Below, one piece after another: positions 18,414 through 28,768 of a DNA stretch of 36,523 bases; positions within the stretch are counted from its first letter, which is position 1, and every line of letters starts with the position of its first letter. Both the position numbers and the translations under genes were made by a program. The notes beneath the pieces are model-generated. The model did not search any database, had not been told where the DNA came from, and saw only the letters and a list, made by a program, of their open reading frames with translations. The stretch lies in NCBI GenBank assembly GCA_902521615.1, contig CABYSJ010000012.1, forward strand, positions 1 through 36,523. Reading direction: 5' to 3'. This DNA is from an uncultured Pelagibacteraceae bacterium. GTDB lineage: Bacteria; Pseudomonadota; Alphaproteobacteria; Pelagibacterales; Pelagibacteraceae.

Positions 18414-20222
18414 CTATTTTTCTTTTGAAATCTTAAGTACACCTATAAATGCCTCTTGTGGAATTTCAACTCTTCCAAATTGTTTAGATCTAGCTTTTCC
18501 TTTTTTCTGTTTTTCTAAAAGTTTTCTTTTTCTATCGGTTGCTCCTCCACCGTGAATTTTGGTTAAAACATCTTTTTTAAATCCTTTAATTGTTTCTCTA
18601 GCAATGATTTTGCCCCCTATTGCAGCTTGAACTGGAATCATAAAATTATGTCGAGGTATTAAATCTTTTAATTTTTCACAAACCTCTCTACCGGTTTTTT
18701 GTGCAAAGTCTTTATGTATCATCATCGCTAAAGCATCAACTGGTTCTCCGTTGACTAGAATACCAAGTTTTACCAAATCTCCCTCTCTATGCTCAATGAT
18801 CTCATAATCAAAACTAGCATAGCCGCTAGTCATAGATTTTAATCTATCATTAAAATCAAAAACAACTTCATTCAATGGTAACTCATAATTAACTACAGCT
18901 CTATTTCCTGAATAACTTAAATTAGTCTGAATTCCTCTTTTATCCTGACACATTTTTATAATTGAGCCTAAATATTGATCAGGAGTAATTATTGTTGCTC
19001 TTATCCATGGCTCTTCTATATATTTTATTAAAGTTGGATCAGGTAAACTTGATGGATTTTGAAGATCAATTATTTTTTCATTATTGAGATAAACTTTATA
19101 AACAACACCAGGTGTAGTTGTTAATAAATTTACATCAAATTCTCTTTCTAATCTTTCTGTCACTATTTCCAAATGAAGTAATCCTAAAAATCCACATCTA
19201 AAACCCAAACCTAGAGCAGATGATGACTCTGGCTCAAATGAAAAACTTGCATCATTCAATTGTAATTTAGCTAGGCCATCCTTAAGTTTTTGAAACTCAG
19301 AACTATCTACTGGAAATAAACCGCAGAACACTACCGGCTTACTTGGTTTAAATCCTGGCAAAGCATCTTTTAAAGGATTTGAAGCATCACAAATCGTATC
19401 TCCAACTTTTGTTTCAGACAAAACTTTAATTCCTGTTGTAATAAATCCAATTTCACCTGTTTTTAGCTCATTTATATCAACTGGCTTTGGTGTAAAAACC
19501 CCAACTTTTTCAACAATATACTCTTGATTAGTAGACATCATTTTTATTTTCATGTGTTTTGAAAGTTTGCCATCTATCACTCTCACTAGAATTACTACTC
19601 CTAGATATGTATCATACCAACTATCTACCAATAGACATTTTAGATCTGCGGAACTTTCTCCTTTTGGAGCTGGTAATGTTGTAATAATTTGCTCTAAAAT
19701 ATCTTCTATTCCTTCTCCGGTTTTACCTGAACATGGAATTGCATTTTCAGTATCAATTCCTATTACATCCTCGATTTGTTTTTTTGTTCTATCTAGATCT
19801 GAAGCTGGTAAATCTACCTTATTTAAAACAGGTACTATTTCATGATTAGTATCAAGCGCTTGATAAACATTTGCTAAAGTTTGAGCTTCTACACCTTGAG
19901 TACTATCTACAATTAAAATTGAACCTTCGCATGCATATAATGATCTACTAACTTCATAACTGAAATCAACATGGCCTGGAGTATCAATAATATTTAAAAT
20001 ATAATATTTTCCATTTTTAGCTTTGTAATTTAATTTTACGGTTTGAGCTTTAATTGTGATTCCTCTTTCACGTTCAATATCCATAGAGTCTAAAACTTGA
20101 GCCTTCATCTCTCTTTCAGTTAATCCACCGCAACTATGAATGATCCTATCAGCTATAGTAGATTTTCCATGATCAATATGCGCAATGATTGCAAAATTTC
20201 TTATATTATCAATTGTACTCAT
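18414..20222 (-). CDS. lepA: Elongation factor 4 (LepA), ribosome back-translocation GTPase
   Basis: LepA is a ribosome-associated GTPase acting in translation and ribosome biogenesis. From the ATG at 20220-20222 it has 602 residues, the standard length. It shows G1 AHIDHGKST (14-22), [11 protein letters not shown]3 DTPGHVDF, G4 NKVD, the EF-G-like domains and the LepA-specific C-terminal region ending in [18 protein letters not shown] and QEAFIGVLK. The frame stays open 14 codons further upstream into pheT, but [13 protein letters not shown] is the family start. pheT ends 7 bases upstream and tRNA-Ser follows 2 bases after the stop, extending the translation operon. Confidence 0.96.
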   Translation of the reverse strand: MSTIDNIRNFAIIAHIDHGKSTIADRIIHSCGGLTEREMKAQVLDSMDIERERGITIKAQTVKLNYKAKNGKYYILNIIDTPGHVDFSYEVSRSLYACEGSILIVDSTQGVEAQTLANVYQALDTNHEIVPVLNKVDLPASDLDRTKKQIEDVIGIDTENAIPCSGKTGEGIEDILEQIITTLPAPKGESSADLKCLLVDSWYDTYLGVVILVRVIDGKLSKHMKIKMMSTNQEYIVEKVGVFTPKPVDINELKTGEIGFITTGIKVLSETKVGDTICDASNPLKDALPGFKPSKPVVFCGLFPVDSSEFQKLKDGLAKLQLNDASFSFEPESSSALGLGFRCGFLGLLHLEIVTERLEREFDVNLLTTTPGVVYKVYLNNEKIIDLQNPSSLPDPTLIKYIEEPWIRATIITPDQYLGSIIKMCQDKRGIQTNLSYSGNRAVVNYELPLNEVVFDFNDRLKSMTSGYASFDYEIIEHREGDLVKLGILVNGEPVDALAMMIHKDFAQKTGREVCEKLKDLIPRHNFMIPVQAAIGGKIIARETIKGFKKDVLTKIHGGGATDRKRKLLEKQKKGKARSKQFGRVEIPQEAFIGVLKISKEK

Positions 20223-20229
20223 TATTTTT

Positions 20230-22638
20230 TTAGGAACGGATTTTAGCGCCAGTTTTATTTTCAACTGTTTCTATTATCAAATTATTAATTTTCTCTAAAT
20301 CATTATCCGTTAACGTTTTTTCCAATGATTGAATAGTAACACTTATAGCAACTGATTTTTTATTTTCAGGAATATTTTCTCCCTCGTAAACATCAAATAC
20401 TTTAATATTTGAAATTAAATTTTTATCAATATTTGAAATTACACTTACTAAATCTTGCACACTTATTTTTTTATCAACAATAAATGCAAAATCTCTCTCA
20501 GATTTTTGAAAGTCAGATACTGAATATTTTGTTTTTTGATCTTTTAGAGGTTTTTTTGGCAGTTTTAAATTATCTAAAAAAATTTCAAAACCTACTAAAG
20601 ACTCTGTTTTAATATCTAGTGTTTTGATAATGTTTGGATGAATTTCACCAAAATAAGCGGCTAACTTATCTTTTCCCTTATTTAAAAATACTCTGCCTGA
20701 TTTTCCTGGATGATAATAATTGGGGCTTTCATCATCAATATAAAATTTTTCTGAATCATAACCAGCTTCTACTAAAGTTTGTATAACATCTCTTTTAACA
20801 TCAAAAACATCTGTATTTCTCTCTTTTTCAATCCATGAAAGTCTAGATTTTTTTCCAGCTGACAAACCACAAACAACTGTATTCTGTTCTCCAGGTTGTG
20901 GACCATAAAATATTGGTCCTATTTCAAATATTGATAAATCTTTAATTCCTCTATCTAAATTTTTGCTCATGTACATTACTAAATTTGAAAAAATAGAATT
21001 TCTTAAAACTCCCAACTCAGAGCTAATTGGATTTACAATTTTTATTTCTTTACTGGCTTCTTTAAAATGGTCATTATATTTAGAGTCTGTAAAAGACCAT
21101 GTGATTGCTTCCAAATACCCTTTTGATGCTACTGCCCTTTGAAGAAAGTGAAATAACTTTTGAGTTGGATTTAAAGTATTTTTTGATCTTTCTTTAATAG
21201 GATTTTCTATTTTTATTTTTTCATAGCCACTAATTCTTACAAGTTCCTCAACTACATCAATTTCTTGAACAATATCTGGTCTCCAAGATGGAACTGATAA
21301 TCTAAAGAATTTTTTTTCTTTTTTTAATTTAAAACCAAGCTTTTGTAAAATGATTATCATTTCTTTGGTTGAAATTTTAAAACCAGTAATTTTTTCAAAT
21401 GTTTTTGGTTCAAATTTTATTACTTTGTTTTTATAAGTTTCAATTTTTTGAATATCTATTTTACTAATTTCACCACCACAAATTTCCTTAATTAAAAACG
21501 CTGCTTTATTCAATCCATCTTCAATAGATAACTGATCAATACCTCTTTCAAATCTAAATTTAGCATCTGTATCGATATTCAATTTTTTAGCAGTTTTTCT
21601 AATTGATCTTGGATCAAAATAAGCCGACTCCAATAAAACATTTTTTGTATCTAACTCTGTACCAGATCTTGTTCCTCCAATAATTCCTCCTAGGCCCAAG
21701 ACACCTTTGTTATCACTTATTACACACATTCCATCATCTAGTTTATAATTTTTATTATCTAGAGCAGTAAATTCTTCTCCTGATTTTGAATTTCTAACAA
21801 TTATTCCCTTGTCAATTTTGTCAGCATCGTATGCGTGCAAAGGACGATTAATATCAATCATGACATAATTTGTAATATCCACAATTGCAGATATTGGTTT
21901 TTGGCCTATAGAAATTAATTTATCTTTCAACCATTGAGGGCTTTCTGTATTTTTGACGTTAGTTATCAAGCAGCTACCAAAAGATAAACAGCCTTGATTT
22001 TTTTCCGTCGTTATTTTTACTTTTAGGGTCTGTTTTTTATTAGATTTAATTTTTTCATTTTTTTCTGGTTTAAAGTTTCCAAAACCTGCAGCTGATAAAT
22101 CTCTTGCTATCCCCCGAACACCGAGGCAGTCTGGTCTATTTGGTGTAATTGATAAATCTATGAGATTAGAGCTTGGTTTAGAAAAATAACTTTTTCCAAT
22201 ACTTTTTGCATATTTAGATGGCGAAAGCTCTATAATCCCGTCACTTTCATCTGATAAATTTAATTCAGATTCGGAACAGAGCATTCCATAGGATGTGACA
22301 TCTCTTATTTTAGCAACAACAAGCTTGGTTTTGTTTTTTGGGATTATTGCTCCAGGTGGGGCATATACAGTAAGAAGGCCCTCTCTTGCATTTGCAGCAC
22401 CACAAACAACTTTTTTGATTTCTTTATTGCCAACATCAACATCACAAACTTTAAGTCTGTCTGCATTAGGATGTTTTTCTGTTTTTACAATTTTTGCTAC
22501 CTTAAATAAATCTAACCCCTCATATAAGTTTTCTATGCTCTCAACCTCAAGACCTATGTCTGTTAGTTTCTCAAGAAGTTTATCTTCTTTAACACTTACT
22601 TTTAAATGATCTTTTAACCAATTATATGTAATCTTCAT
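20230..22638 (-). CDS. pheT: Phenylalanine-tRNA ligase beta subunit
   Basis: PheT forms the alpha2-beta2 Phe-tRNA synthetase with PheS. The 802 residues are full length for the bacterial form. Domains in order: an N-terminal tRNA-binding EMAPII-like OB domain (about 40-150, with [16 protein letters not shown]), B3/B4 editing domain (about 200-390, with [17 protein letters not shown]), B5 (about 400-480), the catalytic-like core with [16 protein letters not shown], and a C-terminal FDX-ACB anticodon-binding domain (about 710-802). The start overlaps the pheS stop as ATGA. Confidence 0.97.
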   Translation of the reverse strand: MKITYNWLKDHLKVSVKEDKLLEKLTDIGLEVESIENLYEGLDLFKVAKIVKTEKHPNADRLKVCDVDVGNKEIKKVVCGAANAREGLLTVYAPPGAIIPKNKTKLVVAKIRDVTSYGMLCSESELNLSDESDGIIELSPSKYAKSIGKSYFSKPSSNLIDLSITPNRPDCLGVRGIARDLSAAGFGNFKPEKNEKIKSNKKQTLKVKITTEKNQGCLSFGSCLITNVKNTESPQWLKDKLISIGQKPISAIVDITNYVMIDINRPLHAYDADKIDKGIIVRNSKSGEEFTALDNKNYKLDDGMCVISDNKGVLGLGGIIGGTRSGTELDTKNVLLESAYFDPRSIRKTAKKLNIDTDAKFRFERGIDQLSIEDGLNKAAFLIKEICGGEISKIDIQKIETYKNKVIKFEPKTFEKITGFKISTKEMIIILQKLGFKLKKEKKFFRLSVPSWRPDIVQEIDVVEELVRISGYEKIKIENPIKERSKNTLNPTQKLFHFLQRAVASKGYLEAITWSFTDSKYNDHFKEASKEIKIVNPISSELGVLRNSIFSNLVMYMSKNLDRGIKDLSIFEIGPIFYGPQPGEQNTVVCGLSAGKKSRLSWIEKERNTDVFDVKRDVIQTLVEAGYDSEKFYIDDESPNYYHPGKSGRVFLNKGKDKLAAYFGEIHPNIIKTLDIKTESLVGFEIFLDNLKLPKKPLKDQKTKYSVSDFQKSERDFAFIVDKKISVQDLVSVISNIDKNLISNIKVFDVYEGENIPENKKSVAISVTIQSLEKTLTDNDLEKINNLIIETVENKTGAKIRS

Positions 22639-23702
22639 CTGCTTAAACCTCTGTAATTTGAAGGAACATCAAGTGGATCAAAACCAAAATGATTTAGCCA
22701 CCTGTAATCACAATCAAAAAAAGCTCTTAAATCATTAATGCCATATTTAAGCATTGCTAATCGGTCTATACCTATTCCAAAGGCATATCCTTGATATTTT
22801 GAAGGATCTACTTTTACATTTCTTAAGACATTAGGATGCACCATACCGCAACCTAAAATTTCAAGCCACTTATCTCCTTCTCCAATAATTATTTTTCCAT
22901 CTTTTATTTCATAACCAATGTCTACTTCAGCAGATGGTTCTGTGAATGGAAAATGACTAGGTCTAAATCTCATTTTAATTTTTTCTACTTCAAAAAATTC
23001 TTTAATAAAATAATTCAAGCATCCTTTCAAATGCCCCATATTAATATTTGTATCAATATACAAACCTTCTACTTGATGAAACATTGGTGCGTGTGTTTGA
23101 TCACTATCAGATCTATAAGTTCTTCCAGGAGCAATAATCTTGAATGGAGGTTTGTCTTTTAGCATAGTTCTGATTTGAACTGGTGAAGTATGAGTTCGTA
23201 ACAAAACCTCTTTGTTTTCATCTAAGTAAAATGTATCATGCATATCTCTCGCTGGATGATTATCTGGTGTGTTTAGAGCAGTAAAGTTGTTGTATTCATT
23301 TTCAACATCAGGGCCTTCCTCAACACTAAATCCTATTTCAGAGAAGATAGATGAAATTTCATCAATAGTTTGTGATACTGGATGAACTTTTCCTCTAACA
23401 AATGGTCTTTCAGGTAAAGTTATATCAACTTTTTCCTTTTCTAATTTTTCGTTTATTTTTTTTCCTTCTATCTCGCTAATTTTAGAAGTTATCAAATTCT
23501 GAAGTTCATCTTTTACTTGATTTAAATCTGATGCAAATTTTTTTCTATCGGTCTCTGGTATTAATCCTATTGTTTTAAATTTTAATGAAATTAAACCATT
23601 TTTACCAAAGAGCTCAGTTTTGATTTCATTTATTTGATCAATGCTTAAATCATTTTTTAGCTTTGATATAAACTGATCTCTAATATTTTTTATCTCTGAC
23701 AT
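22635..23702 (-). CDS. pheS: Phenylalanine-tRNA ligase alpha subunit
   Basis: PheS carries the class II catalytic site that joins Phe to tRNA-Phe. At 355 aa it has the N-terminal coiled coil (about 1-90), then the class II core with the DMHDTFYL and [10 protein letters not shown] motifs, [20 protein letters not shown], and motif 3 [16 protein letters not shown] [11 protein letters not shown]. It lies 43 bases downstream of rplT and overlaps pheT by 4 bases. The rplT-pheS gap has a small AT-rich hairpin but no leader peptide like E. coli pheM was recognised. Confidence 0.97.
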   Translation of the reverse strand: MSEIKNIRDQFISKLKNDLSIDQINEIKTELFGKNGLISLKFKTIGLIPETDRKKFASDLNQVKDELQNLITSKISEIEGKKINEKLEKEKVDITLPERPFVRGKVHPVSQTIDEISSIFSEIGFSVEEGPDVENEYNNFTALNTPDNHPARDMHDTFYLDENKEVLLRTHTSPVQIRTMLKDKPPFKIIAPGRTYRSDSDQTHAPMFHQVEGLYIDTNINMGHLKGCLNYFIKEFFEVEKIKMRFRPSHFPFTEPSAEVDIGYEIKDGKIIIGEGDKWLEILGCGMVHPNVLRNVKVDPSKYQGYAFGIGIDRLAMLKYGINDLRAFFDCDYRWLNHFGFDPLDVPSNYRGLSR

Positions 23703-23711
23703 ATTAGTAGA

Positions 23712-23730
23712 TTATTTCCTTAAGAAATAA
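23712..23730. other. Small inverted repeat between rplT and pheS
   Basis: TTATTTC (23712-23718), loop CTTAA, GAAATAA (23724-23730) is a perfect 7-bp inverted repeat in the 43-base gap. On the minus-strand RNA it is not followed by a U-run, so it is not a standard terminator. E. coli has an attenuator at the same place in the operon; whether this element has any such role is open. Confidence 0.3.
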
Positions 23731-23745
23731 AAACAATAGCGAAGA

Positions 23746-24102
23746 TTAATTTAAACCTGATTGAGCTTTTTGTACAATTGTTTTGAATGCTTCTGGGCTA
23801 TCGTAAGCAATTTCAGCAAGAATTTTTCTATCTATTACAATACCACATTTATTTAATCCATTGATAAATTTTGAATAAGTTAAGCCCTCAGCTCTAACAC
23901 CAGCATTGATTCTCTGTATCCACAATGATTTAAAATCTCTTTTTTTATTTCTTCTGTCTCTGTAAGCGTATTGCATGGATTTTTCCATAGCTTGCTTAGC
24001 AACTCTAATAGTATTTTTTCTTCTGCCCCATTGACCTTTTACAGCTTTTAAAACTTTTTTATGTTTAGCTTTGCTAGTTACACCTCTTTTAACTCTTGCC
24101 AT
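23746..24102 (-). CDS. rplT: 50S ribosomal protein L20
   Basis: L20 binds 23S rRNA early in 50S assembly. The 118-aa basic protein starts [19 protein letters not shown], with the long N-terminal helical tail and [17 protein letters not shown] in the globular part. It is full length. It lies 2 bases after rpmI in the classic infC-rpmI-rplT order. In E. coli L20 represses this operon; the 53-base gap upstream of rpmI would be the only room for a similar site here. Confidence 0.98.
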   Translation of the reverse strand: MARVKRGVTSKAKHKKVLKAVKGQWGRRKNTIRVAKQAMEKSMQYAYRDRRNKKRDFKSLWIQRINAGVRAEGLTYSKFINGLNKCGIVIDRKILAEIAYDSPEAFKTIVQKAQSGLN

Positions 24103-24104
24103 TA

Positions 24105-24311
24105 CTAACCTCTTAAACTGTAAGGCATGTATGACTTAACAATTTTTCCATCTTGTTTAGACAATGTTGTAGTGCCTCTTAGTTTTCTTATTTGTGAATT
24201 CGTTCTTTTAATCATGCCATGTCTTTTACCTGCCTGAGCAGAAATAACTTTACCCTTAGCGGATATTTTAAATCTTTTTTTTGCTGAGCTTTTTGTTTTT
24301 AGTTTTGGCAT
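24105..24311 (-). CDS. rpmI: 50S ribosomal protein L35
   Basis: A 68-aa basic ribosomal protein with the family start [20 protein letters not shown] and the later [18 protein letters not shown]. It sits between infC and rplT. A 53-base AT-rich gap (24312-24364) separates it from infC; no secure promoter or leader structure was identified in it. Confidence 0.98.
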   Translation of the reverse strand: MPKLKTKSSAKKRFKISAKGKVISAQAGKRHGMIKRTNSQIRKLRGTTTLSKQDGKIVKSYMPYSLRG

Positions 24312-24364
24312 AATTCTGCGGACTTATACAAAGAAAGATATAATTTTACAACCTCTATTAAGGC

Positions 24365-24910
24365 TTATAAAGGCTGAATTACCATGATCATTTGCTTTCC
24401 ATCAAACTTGGGATGCAATTCTACCTTACCGATATCCTTCATATCTTCCTTAATTTTGCCCATTAGTTCATTTCCTAGATGGGAATGCTGAAGTTCTCTT
24501 CCTTTAAATCTAATAGTGAATTTAACCTTATCTCCTTTAGCTATAAATTTTTTAGCATTTTTGACTTTAAACTCATAATCATGAGTTTCCGTAACAGGTC
24601 TCATTTTAATTTCTTTTAAAGAAACAATTTTTTGTTTTTTCTTTGCAAGATTTGCTTTTTTCTGAGCATCATACTTATATTTACCCATATCCATTATTTT
24701 ACATACAGGAGGGTTTGCATTAGGCGCTATTTCAATTAAATCTAAACCTTGATTTTTTGCCATTGAAATAGCTTCATTGGTGTTCATCACTCCAAGATTT
24801 TCTCCATCACTTGCTATAACTTGTACATCAGGAGAAGAAATTCTATTATTAGATCTTGGACCTCTGTCCTTGGTTCTTCTTTGAAAATAATTTTGTTTGA
24901 AGTCTGCCAC
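24365..24910 (-). CDS. infC: Translation initiation factor IF-3
   Basis: IF-3 binds the 30S subunit, keeps it apart from 50S and checks the start codon and initiator tRNA. The 181-aa sequence has the N-domain (VQVIASDGENLGVMNTNEA, DLIEIAPNANPPVCKIMDMG), the lysine-rich linker (about 80-95) and the C-domain with KFTIRFKGRELQHSHLG. The start is GTG at 24908-24910, directly next to the thrS stop with no gap. E. coli uses the rare AUU and autoregulates; GTG here is a normal alternative start. Confidence 0.97.
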   Translation of the reverse strand: MADFKQNYFQRRTKDRGPRSNNRISSPDVQVIASDGENLGVMNTNEAISMAKNQGLDLIEIAPNANPPVCKIMDMGKYKYDAQKKANLAKKKQKIVSLKEIKMRPVTETHDYEFKVKNAKKFIAKGDKVKFTIRFKGRELQHSHLGNELMGKIKEDMKDIGKVELHPKFDGKQMIMVIQPL

Positions 24911-26827
24911 TTAGTTTGATGATGCTTTGTTTAAAGCAGAGAATTTTTTTAAGAATTGATCTATACCCATATTTTCTTGTTTATTAGAATCTAATCTTCT
25001 AATCGTTACTGAATTGGAGTCAACTTCTTTTTTACCACAAATTAATAAAAGCGGTATTTTTGCTAAAGAATGATCTCTAATTTTATAATTTAAATTATGA
25101 TTTTTTAAATCTACTGCAGAACTTATACCTGAATTTTTAATTTTATTTGATACCTCGACCGCATAGTCATTAAATTCTTCTGAAATAGGTATTACCATAG
25201 TCTGCAATGGAGATATCCAAAATGGAAACTTACCTGCATAGTTTTCAATTAAAATTCCAATAAATCTCTCTAGAGAACCAAATAATGCTCTGTGTAACAT
25301 TACAGGAACTTTTTTAGTTCCATCTTTGTCAACGTAAGAAGCATCTAATCTTCCTGGTAAATTTAAATCTACCTGTAAAGTTCCACATTGCCAATCTCTG
25401 CCAATAGCATCTCGTAAAACAAATTCAATTTTAGGTCCATAAAATGCTCCCTCACCTTTATTAATGGTATATTCTAATTTAGAGGCTTTAACAGCTTCAA
25501 GTAAAGAGTCTTCTGCTTTATCCCATACTGCATCATCACCAACTCTTACTTCTGGTCTATCTGCATATTTTAGAATTACATTTTCGAAACCAAGGTCTTT
25601 ATAAATATCTAGTATTAAATTTGTAACAATTAAACATTCACTAGTAATTTGATCTTCTGTACAAAAAATATGGGCATCATCTTGAGTAAAGGCTCTTACT
25701 CTTAATAAACCATGCAAAGCGCCTGATGGCTCATAACGATGAACTTTTCCAAATTCAGCAAAACGTAAAGGAAGATCTCTATAACTTTTTAGGCCTTGAT
25801 TAAATACCTGGATATGACCAGGACAATTCATCGGTTTAATTGCAAAAACTTTCTCATCTGGTGTTTCAGAAGTGTACATATTTTCTCCATATTTTTCCCA
25901 ATGCCCAGATTTCTCCCATAGTTGTCTATCTAATACCTCTGGAGTATTTACCTCTTTATAACCAGCAGCATCTTGTCTGCTTCTCATATAGTTAATGAGC
26001 TTTTGAAATAAACCCCATCCTCTTTCATGCCAAAATACTGAGCCAGGGCTTTCTTCTCTAAAATGAAATAAATCCATTTCTCTACCTAATTTTCTATGAT
26101 CTCTTTTTTCCGCTTCTTCTATTCTTTTCAAATATTCATCTAGATCTTTTTGAGTTGCCCAACTCGTACCATAAATTCGTTGCAACATTTCATTATTAGA
26201 GTCTCCTCTCCAATATGCTCCTGACACTTTTGTAAGTTTAAAATATTTTCCTATTTTACCTGTAGAGGAAAGGTGTGGACCCCTACATAAATCATGCCAT
26301 TTTCCATGAAAATAAATTGATACATCTTCGTTTTCAGGTATTGCTTCAATCAACTCAGCTTTATAAATTTCTCCTTTTTTTTTAAAATGGCTAATTGCTT
26401 TGTTTCTATCCCAAACTTCTCTTTTTGTTATTTCATTCCTATCAACAATCTCTTTCATTTTATTTTCAATTTTTACTAGATCATCCTCTGTAAATGGTTC
26501 TTTTCTAGCAAAGTCGTAATAAAATCCATTTTCTATCACTGGTCCAATTGTAACTTGTGTTCCAGGAAACAATTCTTGAACAGCCATAGCTAAAATATGG
26601 GCTGTGTCATGCCTTATAGTTTCCAAGCCCTCAGGATTTTTTGAGGTAAAAATTTTTACAGAACAATCATTTTCAATTAGAAAATCAAGATCTTTAAGTT
26701 CACCATCAACACTTATGACCATGGCTTGTTTAGCTAAAGATTTGCTAATTTTTTCAGCTACTTCTAGTCCAGTAACTTTATTAGGAAAATCAATATTGTT
26801 TCCGTCAGGTAATGTTATTATCGGCAT
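24911..26827 (-). CDS. thrS: Threonine-tRNA ligase
   Basis: ThrRS charges tRNA-Thr and clears Ser-tRNA-Thr. The 638 residues include an N-terminal TGS domain (1-60), an editing domain with HDTAHILAMAV and the DLCRGPH segment, a class II core with MNCPGH (M333, zinc ligand C335), motif 2 RFAEFGKVHRYEPSGALHG, QDDAHIFC, and a C-terminal anticodon-binding domain. The ATG directly follows the stop of the glycosyltransferase gene with no gap, so the long leader operator that E. coli thrS uses for self-repression cannot be present in the same form. Confidence 0.98.
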   Translation of the reverse strand: MPIITLPDGNNIDFPNKVTGLEVAEKISKSLAKQAMVISVDGELKDLDFLIENDCSVKIFTSKNPEGLETIRHDTAHILAMAVQELFPGTQVTIGPVIENGFYYDFARKEPFTEDDLVKIENKMKEIVDRNEITKREVWDRNKAISHFKKKGEIYKAELIEAIPENEDVSIYFHGKWHDLCRGPHLSSTGKIGKYFKLTKVSGAYWRGDSNNEMLQRIYGTSWATQKDLDEYLKRIEEAEKRDHRKLGREMDLFHFREESPGSVFWHERGWGLFQKLINYMRSRQDAAGYKEVNTPEVLDRQLWEKSGHWEKYGENMYTSETPDEKVFAIKPMNCPGHIQVFNQGLKSYRDLPLRFAEFGKVHRYEPSGALHGLLRVRAFTQDDAHIFCTEDQITSECLIVTNLILDIYKDLGFENVILKYADRPEVRVGDDAVWDKAEDSLLEAVKASKLEYTINKGEGAFYGPKIEFVLRDAIGRDWQCGTLQVDLNLPGRLDASYVDKDGTKKVPVMLHRALFGSLERFIGILIENYAGKFPFWISPLQTMVIPISEEFNDYAVEVSNKIKNSGISSAVDLKNHNLNYKIRDHSLAKIPLLLICGKKEVDSNSVTIRRLDSNKQENMGIDQFLKKFSALNKASSN

Positions 26828-27982
26828 TTAATTTAATAATCTCTTATACTCTGAATAAGTAGAAAAGCACATTTTTTCAACATTAAATTTTTGAACTATG
26901 TTTTTTCTTCCCTCATTACCAATTGATTTTAATAGAGTTTCATCCATGTTAAGAGTTCTTAATATTTTATTACTTAATGATTTAGCATTTCCTGCTTCAT
27001 ATAAAAAACCAGTTTTTTCATCAATTATTGTTTCATTAGAACCTCCAATGTTGCTTGCTATAATTGGTTTTTCCATCGATTGTGCTTCAACAGCAACTCT
27101 ACCAAAAGCCTCTGGTTCGGTTGAGGCTGAAACAATAATATCAGAAACTTTATAAGCTAATGCCATATCCTTACAATGATCTATGAATCTCATTTGTTTA
27201 GACAATCTGTATTGCTCCGAAAGTCTTATTAATTTTTTCTTATATAAATCTCTACCTTGATCACTGCCTAGAATGACAGCATAAAAAGCTTCGTAACCAA
27301 GTTCTATATTCACTAAATTAATAGCCTCTATAAAAACTTCCTGTCCTTTCCAGGAAGTTAATCTACCAGGTAAAAGTATAATTTTTTTATCTTTTTCAAT
27401 GTCCCATTTTTTTAATAATTTTTTTTCTTCAATTTCAATTTTAGTTGTTGGGTCAAAATAGTCGACGTTTATTCCTCTAAAAATAACCATTAATTTTTTT
27501 TTCTCATTTAAATATTTTGAATAATTTTTTTTAATATGAGAAAAAATAAAATTAGATCCTGCGATTATTAAATCTGCTCTAGTCATTACTGAATTATAAA
27601 TTTTTTTTATATTACTCTTAAAATTGTATGTTCCATGAAATGTAGTTACAAATTTTCGTCCTGTGATTTTTGTTGCTAACAAACATGACCAAGCAGGTGC
27701 TCTACTTCTCGCGTGAACAAGAGAAATATTATAAACTAAAATTATTCCAATTAAGATAAAAGCATTAATTAAAATTAGTAGAGGATTTTTGCTTTGCACT
27801 GGAAGTCTAAATATTTTAACTTTTTTTCTATCTACAAATTTAAGTAATTCACCACCGCTTGTTACAATAAATGATTTACAATTATTTTCTGGTAAATAAT
27901 GTGCAATATCGTAACAACCTGTTTCAGCTCCTCCATAACCTAATTTTGGAATTACTTGTAAAACTTTTAAATCAGATGACAT
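26828..27982 (-). CDS. GT4-family glycosyltransferase
   Basis: A 384-aa GT-B fold glycosyltransferase. The N-terminal domain has LQVIPKLGYGGAETG, the usual glycine loop of GT4 enzymes. A hydrophobic stretch at about 70-85 may touch the membrane. The C-terminal domain has LLPGRLTSWKGQEVFIEA and EPEAFGRVAVEAQ with the donor-binding E-x7-E (E291, E299). It is likely to transfer a sugar to lipopolysaccharide or another envelope glycan; donor and acceptor are not readable. It is the first gene of the minus-strand set that goes on into thrS with no gap, an odd partner for translation genes. Its start is 36 bases from the divergent hydrolase gene. Confidence 0.88.
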   Translation of the reverse strand: MSSDLKVLQVIPKLGYGGAETGCYDIAHYLPENNCKSFIVTSGGELLKFVDRKKVKIFRLPVQSKNPLLILINAFILIGIILVYNISLVHARSRAPAWSCLLATKITGRKFVTTFHGTYNFKSNIKKIYNSVMTRADLIIAGSNFIFSHIKKNYSKYLNEKKKLMVIFRGINVDYFDPTTKIEIEEKKLLKKWDIEKDKKIILLPGRLTSWKGQEVFIEAINLVNIELGYEAFYAVILGSDQGRDLYKKKLIRLSEQYRLSKQMRFIDHCKDMALAYKVSDIIVSASTEPEAFGRVAVEAQSMEKPIIASNIGGSNETIIDEKTGFLYEAGNAKSLSNKILRTLNMDETLLKSIGNEGRKNIVQKFNVEKMCFSTYSEYKRLLN

Positions 27983-28018
27983 TTGATATGATTATATATT
28001 AATAGACAAAACTTATAA
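27983..28018. promoter_or_regulatory. Short divergent intergenic region, glycosyltransferase / hydrolase
   Basis: Only 36 AT-rich bases lie between two divergent starts. TATA-like hexamers occur on both strands (for example within GATTATATATTAAT), but no clear -35 box; the promoters must extend into the genes. Confidence 0.3.
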
Positions 28019-28768
28019 ATGATTATGGCAAATTTCAGATTTCACCAAATATCAAATACAAAGAAAATTAGATATATTTCTAAAATTTTTAAAAATAGTT
28101 CTTTTATAGTTTTTTTGCATGGCTTTATGTCAGATCTTGAGGGAAAAAAACCAAATGCTTTTTTGAAATTTGCTAAAAAAAATAAAGTAAGTTTTTTAGC
28201 ACTAGAATACTCTGGTCATGGGAAATCTTCTGGAAAATTTGTCAATGGAAATATTTCAAAATGGAGTAAAGAGACGTCAATTCTAATTAGAAAATACGTT
28301 AAAAAAAAAGAATTTGTGCTAATTGGTTCAAGTATGGGCGCATGGATTTCGCTCAATCAATTCAAAATTTTCAAAAAACAGATTAAAGGATTTTTAGGAA
28401 TAGGGGCTGCTCCTGAATTTTTAGAAAATTTAATGTGGAAAAAATTTACTAAAAAAATGAAAGAGGAAACAATAAGTAAGGGTATTTATCAATTAAAACA
28501 TGGTAATTATGAATATCCAATTACTCTACAATTAATAAAAGATGGAAGAAAAAACAAAGTCTTAAATAAAAAAATTAATTCAAATATTAAAGTAACAATG
28601 GTTCATGGTGAAAAAGATGAGGCAGTTCCTGTCTCATATTCAAGAAAAGTTTTAAGATTATTTCCAAAAGCTATGAAAAAATTAAATATTGTAAAAAAAG
28701 GTGATCACAGTTTATCAAATAAAAAATGGTTAAATATAATTTTAAAAGAGCTTAAATTATTAATTTAG
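28019..28768 (+). CDS. Alpha/beta hydrolase (ABHD10-like esterase/thioesterase group)
   Basis: A 249-aa serine hydrolase. It has the oxyanion segment FLHGFMSDLEGKK, the conserved LEYSGHGKSSG, the nucleophile elbow GSSMG with S105, acid D200 in HGEKDEAVP and H230 in GDHSLS, so the triad is complete. The LHGFxSD/EYSGHG pattern matches a group of alphaproteobacterial hydrolases related to mitochondrial ABHD10, a depalmitoylating enzyme; the bacterial substrate is not known. A second ATG at 28025 (M3) is an equally possible start. No signal peptide is seen, so it should be cytoplasmic. The stop overlaps that of gltB by 4 bases on the other strand. Confidence 0.85.
   Translation: MIMANFRFHQISNTKKIRYISKIFKNSSFIVFLHGFMSDLEGKKPNAFLKFAKKNKVSFLALEYSGHGKSSGKFVNGNISKWSKETSILIRKYVKKKEFVLIGSSMGAWISLNQFKIFKKQIKGFLGIGAAPEFLENLMWKKFTKKMKEETISKGIYQLKHGNYEYPITLQLIKDGRKNKVLNKKINSNIKVTMVHGEKDEAVPVSYSRKVLRLFPKAMKKLNIVKKGDHSLSNKKWLNIILKELKLLI

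Noticed and set aside
24312..24364. Possible L20 autoregulatory leader before rpmI
   Set aside because: The 53-base AT-rich gap shows no convincing pseudoknot or rRNA-like structure that I could identify by eye.
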